From: Bacillota bacterium
GTDB taxonomy: Bacteria > Bacillota > Clostridia > Lachnospirales > Lachnospiraceae
Assembly: GCA_029224465.1 (NCBI GenBank)
Contig: JAQXUQ010000001.1
Location: forward strand, 1 to 64,000
Reading direction: 5' to 3'
Length of the DNA: 64,000 bases
This document shows positions 60,385 through 64,000 of this stretch, one piece after another (positions within the stretch are counted from its first letter, which is position 1; each line of letters opens with the position of its first letter). The position numbers and the translations under genes were made by a program. A model generated the notes under the pieces. It was not told where the DNA came from, ran no database searches, and worked only from the letters and a program-made list of their open reading frames with translations.

Positions 60385-61349
60385 ATACGATCAATACGAT
60401 TATTATCGACGGCATGAGCTTTGCCCTGCCTCTTTTCATTATGGCGATCGGCGGCATTTATTCCGAGCGCTCGGGCATTACCAACCTCGCACTCGAAGGT
60501 CTGCAGGGCATGGGCGCGTTTACCGGCGCGCTTGCCGCTTACACGCTCGCAAGGTCCATCGGACCGAATTCGCAGGCGCCGTATTATGTGGCAATCCTGT
60601 GCGCGATGCTCGGCGGCGCGGTCTATTCGATGCTGCATGCGCTTCTGTGCATCCGCTTCAAGGCAAATCAGGTGATCAGCGGTGTCGTGGTCAATATCCT
60701 TGCCATGGCGCTTACAACCTTCCTGACGAAGACCATTAACCGTAACGTATTCGGCGCGGCGTCCGATAAATTCGACCTCGGCGTGTCCAGACGGCTGACC
60801 ATTCCGGTCCTTAGCCGGATACCGGTGCTCGGCGCCTTCTTTACGAAGGTTTATCCGTTTGAATTCATTATCGTGATCATTGCCGTGATCGCGTGGTATT
60901 TCCTGTACAGAACACCTTTTGGCCTGCGTCTTCGCGCCTGCGGCGACAATCCGCATGCGGTAGACGCGGCCGGCGGAAATGTCGCCGGAACAAGGTTTAT
61001 CGCAGTTGTGGTTTCGGGCGCGCTGTCGGGACTCGCCGGCATTTGTTTTGCCTATTCCATTTCCGCGAAGTTTTCGGGCGACATCTATATGGGCTACGGA
61101 TATCTTGCGATTGCCGGCTACATTTTCGGCAACTGGAATCTTCTGCCCAGTCTCGGCGCCTGCCTGATTTTCGGCATGGCAAGAAGCGCGGGATATCAGA
61201 TTGTACAGCTTCTGGGCATGCCGAGCGCGTATTCGGACCTTGTTATGATCCTGCCGTATGTGCTGACGCTGTTCCTGCTGATTTTCCTTTCCAAGAATAC
61301 ACATGCGCCGAGAGCGCTCGGAGAAGTTTATGACAAATCAAAACGCTGA
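60381..61349 (+). CDS. ABC nucleoside transporter permease, second (NupQ-like)
   Basis: A 322-residue permease with about eight membrane helices. ERSGITNLALEGLQGMGAFT near residues 29-48, VISGVVVNILAMALTTFL and LRACGDNPHAVDAAGGNV are family landmarks. It pairs with the permease before it. Its last codons overlap the dehydrogenase gene, tying the transporter to that enzyme. Confidence 0.91.
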   Translation: MNTINTIIIDGMSFALPLFIMAIGGIYSERSGITNLALEGLQGMGAFTGALAAYTLARSIGPNSQAPYYVAILCAMLGGAVYSMLHALLCIRFKANQVISGVVVNILAMALTTFLTKTINRNVFGAASDKFDLGVSRRLTIPVLSRIPVLGAFFTKVYPFEFIIVIIAVIAWYFLYRTPFGLRLRACGDNPHAVDAAGGNVAGTRFIAVVVSGALSGLAGICFAYSISAKFSGDIYMGYGYLAIAGYIFGNWNLLPSLGACLIFGMARSAGYQIVQLLGMPSAYSDLVMILPYVLTLFLLIFLSKNTHAPRALGEVYDKSKR

Positions 61350-62343
61350 AATGATGCGCGGCATCTACTATGACGGGACAAAAGCGGTCTACAGAGAAGA
61401 TCTTCCCGTGCCGGAGCCGGAAGACGGGCACAGCAGAATCCGGATTCTGTACGCGAACATCTGCAGTACGGACAAGGAAATTCTGCGCGGCTACCGCCCG
61501 GACTTTCAGGGCATCATGGGTCATGAGTTTGTCGGCATTGTTGACAAAACAGCGCTGCCTTCACTGCAGGGACGCCTCGTGACAGGAGAGCTGAACGAGG
61601 GGTGCGGCCATTGCCTGTACTGCAGGAGCGGCCGGGAAAAACACTGCCCGGAGCGGAAGGTGATCGGCCTGTCCAAAGACGGGTGCTTCGCCGAATATAT
61701 GACCCTCGCGGATCATCTGATCCACCCGGTCCCGGAAGGGCTGCCGCCGGAAAAAGCGGTGTATACGGAACCTCTGGCGGCGGCGCTCGAAATTCCGTCG
61801 ATGGTGCACATCGATCCCGCGAAAAAGACAGCCGTGATCGGAGACGGGAGACTTGCCTTTATGATCGCGCAGGTGCTTTCGCTTTCGGGAGCGCCGCTCA
61901 CGGTCATCGGAAAGCACGAGGAAAAGCTTGCCGCATTTGAACCATTTGCGCAGACACGTCTGGTTGACAGCTTTCATTTCGGACACGCCGAAGACGGCAT
62001 CGATGAGCCTCCGATGGACAGAATTGAGGAAGACACATATGAAGTGATTGTCGAGGCGAGCGGTTCTCCTTCGGGACTTATGCTGGCATCCAGAATTATC
62101 CGGCGGCAGGGAACAATTGTGTTAAAGAGCACGTATGCCGGAAAGCTTTCTCTTGATATGAGCCACTTTGTGGTTAATGAAATCACGATCAAGGGGAGCA
62201 GGTGCGGTCCGTTCGAGCCGGCGTTAAACCTGCTGCAGCGCGGGCTGATCCGGCTTCCGCAGGCGCAGTGGCATGATCTCAAAGACTATGAGGCCGCGTT
62301 CGCGTCAAAGGCGTTTAAAGCGGGTTTTAAAATCGCAAAGTAA
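61330..62343 (+). CDS. Zinc-type medium-chain dehydrogenase/reductase
   Basis: A 337-residue alcohol dehydrogenase-like protein. It has GHEFVGIVD near residues 64-72 and the structural zinc cysteines in GCGHCLYCRSGREKHC, with YTEPLAAALEI and a Rossmann domain around AVIGDGRLAFMIAQVLSL. The Cys and Asp for the catalytic zinc are in ICSTDKE. I place the start at ATG 61330, preceded by cggagaag, which overlaps the permease by 20 bases. The substrate is unknown; the neighbours suggest nucleoside or sugar alcohol metabolism. Confidence 0.86.
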   Translation: MTNQNAEMMRGIYYDGTKAVYREDLPVPEPEDGHSRIRILYANICSTDKEILRGYRPDFQGIMGHEFVGIVDKTALPSLQGRLVTGELNEGCGHCLYCRSGREKHCPERKVIGLSKDGCFAEYMTLADHLIHPVPEGLPPEKAVYTEPLAAALEIPSMVHIDPAKKTAVIGDGRLAFMIAQVLSLSGAPLTVIGKHEEKLAAFEPFAQTRLVDSFHFGHAEDGIDEPPMDRIEEDTYEVIVEASGSPSGLMLASRIIRRQGTIVLKSTYAGKLSLDMSHFVVNEITIKGSRCGPFEPALNLLQRGLIRLPQAQWHDLKDYEAAFASKAFKAGFKIAK

Positions 62344-62385
62344 AAAGTGCACAGGTGCCGCCGCACGTAAGGCGCGGCGCCGGAG

Positions 62386-62432
62386 AAAAAGCGGGCATCC
62401 GCGGCTTCAGGCCGCAGGTTCCCGCTTTTTCG
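62386..62432 (+). terminator. Terminator after the dehydrogenase gene
   Basis: A 10-base stem aaaaagcggg/cccgcttttt (62386-62430) with an inner gcggc/gccgc hairpin. It ends the nucleoside transport operon. Confidence 0.85.
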
Positions 62433-62485
62433 AAGTCTTTAGAGGCAATGAAGAATTGCCGCCGCACAATCAAGTGAACCCGTGT

Positions 62486-62491
62486 TATAAT
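62486..62491 (+). promoter_or_regulatory. Likely -10 box of the phosphoribosyltransferase gene
   Basis: A perfect TATAAT 80 bases before the ATG at 62571. I do not see a good -35 at the right distance, so the promoter may be activated or weak. Confidence 0.45.
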
Positions 62492-62570
62492 CAAACATAG
62501 GAAGAAGTCTGATAATAAAGCCGGCTTCCGGACAGATTTCACGCAAAAATTTATAACAGGGGGATATCTT

Positions 62571-63209
62571 ATGCAGAATTATTCCAAGCTCTATTCCAGA
62601 AGATTTCCGGATGTTTTCATCAAAGTGATTCCGGGGCACTTTGTTACACCGAACTCTCACATTAATTATTACATCGACATGACGACGATGCGTACGCGTC
62701 TTACGGAGGCCAAGAATGCAGCGGAGGCCCTTTCGGAAGCGTATGTCGCGACAACCGTTGTAGATACGATCATTTGTCTGGACGGCACGGAAGTGATCGG
62801 CGCTTTTCTTGGGGAAGCACTGACGAAGGCCGGCGTTTTGTCCAAGAACGCGCACAGGACCATGTATATCATGACACCGGAATTTGATACATCAGGACAG
62901 ATGATTTTCCGCGAGAACGTACAGATGATGATCCGCGGCAAGAGCGTTCTGATTCTTCTGGCTTCCACAACAACCGGACGGACGGTTGCGAGAGCAATCG
63001 AATCAATCCGGTATTATGGCGGCACCATTTCCGGTGTTTCCGCGATCTTCTCGGCTGCCAGCAAGGTCTGCGGCTGCCCGATCAACGCCTTGTTCACCAA
63101 GCAGGATATTCCGGAGTACAGGACATGGAAGGCGGAAGAGTGCAGCCTTTGTAAAGAAGGCGTTCCGGTTGACGCGATCGCGAACGGATACGGATACAGC
63201 CGTCTGTAA
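62571..63209 (+). CDS. Phosphoribosyltransferase family protein (PyrE-like)
   Basis: A 212-residue protein with a type I PRTase fold. The PRPP-binding loop reads SVLILLASTTTGRTVARAIE near residues 124-143; the usual form has two acidic residues before the loop (DDVxxTG), which are absent here. The protein ends with a Cys-containing region (ECSLCKEGVPVDAI). It may be an orotate PRTase-like protein or a regulatory relative. A strong RBS, aggggga, precedes the ATG. It stands alone. Confidence 0.75.
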   Translation: MQNYSKLYSRRFPDVFIKVIPGHFVTPNSHINYYIDMTTMRTRLTEAKNAAEALSEAYVATTVVDTIICLDGTEVIGAFLGEALTKAGVLSKNAHRTMYIMTPEFDTSGQMIFRENVQMMIRGKSVLILLASTTTGRTVARAIESIRYYGGTISGVSAIFSAASKVCGCPINALFTKQDIPEYRTWKAEECSLCKEGVPVDAIANGYGYSRL

Positions 63210-63232
63210 GATGAAAAGTACCTGTCTTTTCG

Positions 63233-63261
63233 TTGAAGAGCGCCTCATAGTGTGTTAAAAT
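63233..63261 (+). promoter_or_regulatory. Promoter of the ptb gene
   Basis: TTGAAG (63233-63238), 17 bases, TAAAAT (63256-63261). Confidence 0.65.
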
Positions 63262-63268
63262 ATTAACA
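63253..63268. promoter_or_regulatory. Rex operator over the ptb promoter
   Basis: TGTTAA-AATA-TTAACA is a perfect palindrome that matches the core of the Rex site TTGTTAANNNNTTAACAA. It covers the -10 box. Rex is the NADH/NAD+-sensing repressor that controls fermentation genes in Clostridia. Confidence 0.72.
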
Positions 63269-63333
63269 GTTTGCGGGAAGCAAAATTGTTGTGACAGGAG
63301 AAATCCTTTGATTCATTTCTGCAGGAGGAAATT

Positions 63334-64000
63334 ATGAGTGCTTCTTTTGATGAAATTTTGGAACAGGTAAGTCAGATTCCCACAAAGAAACTTTCTGTTG
63401 CGGCCGCGCAGGACCTGCCGGTCATGGAAGCCGTAAAGGAAGCGTACGACCGGAAAATCGCGGTTCCGATCCTGACAGGTGATGAAGCGAAGATCCGTGA
63501 GATCGCTTCGCAGATCGGCTGGGACCTGGACGCTTGCGGCATCCGCGTCATCAATGAGCCGGATGTGGAGCAGGCTGCGCTTGCTGCGGTCAAGCTCGTG
63601 CATGACGGGGAAGCGGACATGTATATGAAGGGGCTTCTGGAATCCAAGACGTTTCTTCGCAGCGTACTGAACAAAGAGGTCGGGCTTCGTACCGGCAAGA
63701 TGCTCAGCCACGTCTGTGTTTTTCAGATCAAAGGCATTGACCGTCTTCTGTTCCTGACAGATGTGGCTTTCCTGCCCTATCCGACGCTCGAAGACAAAGA
63801 GCAGATCATCAACTACGTCGTTAAGGTGTGCAATGCCTGCGGCGTTCAGAATCCGAAGGTTGCACCTCTCGCGGCCGTGGAAGTCGTTAATCCGAAGATG
63901 CCGGTAACGGTCGAGGCCGATCAGCTGACGAAGTGGAACGAGGAAGGCCGCATCAAAGGCTGCATTGTGGACGGTCCGCTCTCCATGGACCTCGCGATTG
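63334..64000 (+). CDS. ptb: Phosphate butyryltransferase, N-terminal part
   Basis: The first 222 residues of a phosphate acyltransferase of the Pta/Ptb superfamily, cut by the window end. Visible are the N-terminal LSVAAAQDLPVMEAVKEAYDR and the conserved DMYMKGLLESKTFLRSVLN, FLTDVAFLPYPTLEDKEQI and VAPLAAVEVVNPKMP. It would make butyryl phosphate from butyryl-CoA. The other enzymes of that route, such as butyrate kinase, would be expected downstream of the window. The Rex site before it fits control by the redox state. RBS caggagg precedes ATG 63334. Confidence 0.88.
   Translation, partial: MSASFDEILEQVSQIPTKKLSVAAAQDLPVMEAVKEAYDRKIAVPILTGDEAKIREIASQIGWDLDACGIRVINEPDVEQAALAAVKLVHDGEADMYMKGLLESKTFLRSVLNKEVGLRTGKMLSHVCVFQIKGIDRLLFLTDVAFLPYPTLEDKEQIINYVVKVCNACGVQNPKVAPLAAVEVVNPKMPVTVEADQLTKWNEEGRIKGCIVDGPLSMDLAI

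Noticed and set aside
1-64000. CRISPR arrays, transposases, tRNA or rRNA genes
   Set aside because: No regularly spaced repeats, transposase motifs or cloverleaf-like sequences were seen on reading the window; a dedicated scan could still find a missed tRNA.

Overview
The window looks like a chromosomal segment of a Clostridia member, most probably a Lachnospiraceae-type gut anaerobe. The evidence is the gene order of the alpha ribosomal operon running into an ECF transporter, truA, rplM and rpsI; the start of a phosphate butyryltransferase gene under a Rex-like site; a BmpA/NupA-type nucleoside ABC system; a VTC/DUF4956 pair; and glucuronide-use genes. Most start sites have strong AGGAGG-type ribosome binding sites. 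I saw no rRNA, tRNA, CRISPR array or insertion sequence.

Layout. 1-7.4 kb is core: rpsM (3' end), rpsK, rpsD, rpoA, rplQ, ecfA1-ecfA2-ecfT, truA, then rplM-rpsI from its own consensus promoter and probable leader. 7.4-12.4 kb is accessory: a GNAT acetyltransferase, a large PLD/DEAD/DUF3427 helicase, a decayed gene and a nitroreductase. 12.6-15.4 kb is a TauT/SsuABC-like ABC importer. 15.5-26.4 kb is a two-component system running into a compact sugar operon: NagB-like, NagA-like, Pgi-like, Pfk-like, class II aldolase, LarA-like, TIM-like and TetR. 26.5-28.8 kb has a flavodoxin and a MacB/FtsX-type ABC pair. 28.9-34.3 kb is VTC, DUF4956, a carbohydrate-binding lipoprotein and an OmpR-type two-component system. 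34.4-38.8 kb holds a domain-permuted GH3 enzyme, a small membrane protein and a 5'-truncated pilin remnant. 38.8-48.6 kb is a glucuronide locus (AraC, UxuA, UxuB, LytTR regulator and kinase, GH2, GPH transporter). 48.6-51.9 kb is a minus-strand feoA-feoA-feoB-HMA operon. 52-56.2 kb is an SPFH/zinc-ribbon gene, two hypB genes and a PseI/NeuB-like synthase, closed by an OhrR-like MarR gene. 56.3-62.3 kb is a BMP lipoprotein, an ABC nucleoside transporter and a medium-chain dehydrogenase. 62.5-64 kb is a phosphoribosyltransferase and the start of ptb.

The most unusual content is the 17.8-26.4 kb operon. It encodes what looks like a private glycolysis from an N-acetylated amino sugar to triose level. 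Its NagB-, NagA- and Pgi-like enzymes keep their catalytic residues, but the residues that grip the sugar 6-phosphate in characterised homologues are replaced in all three. The Pfk- and LarA-like proteins also differ at key positions. The pathway therefore probably handles a sugar that is not an ordinary 6-phosphate. The second candidate is the 52-56 kb block, where an oxidation-sensing type of MarR regulator and OhrR-like operator sequences bracket SPFH, tandem HypB GTPases and a nonulosonate synthase. A third copy of the operator lies before the flavodoxin at 26.5 kb. All functions here are read from sequence motifs; no search or alignment program was run.
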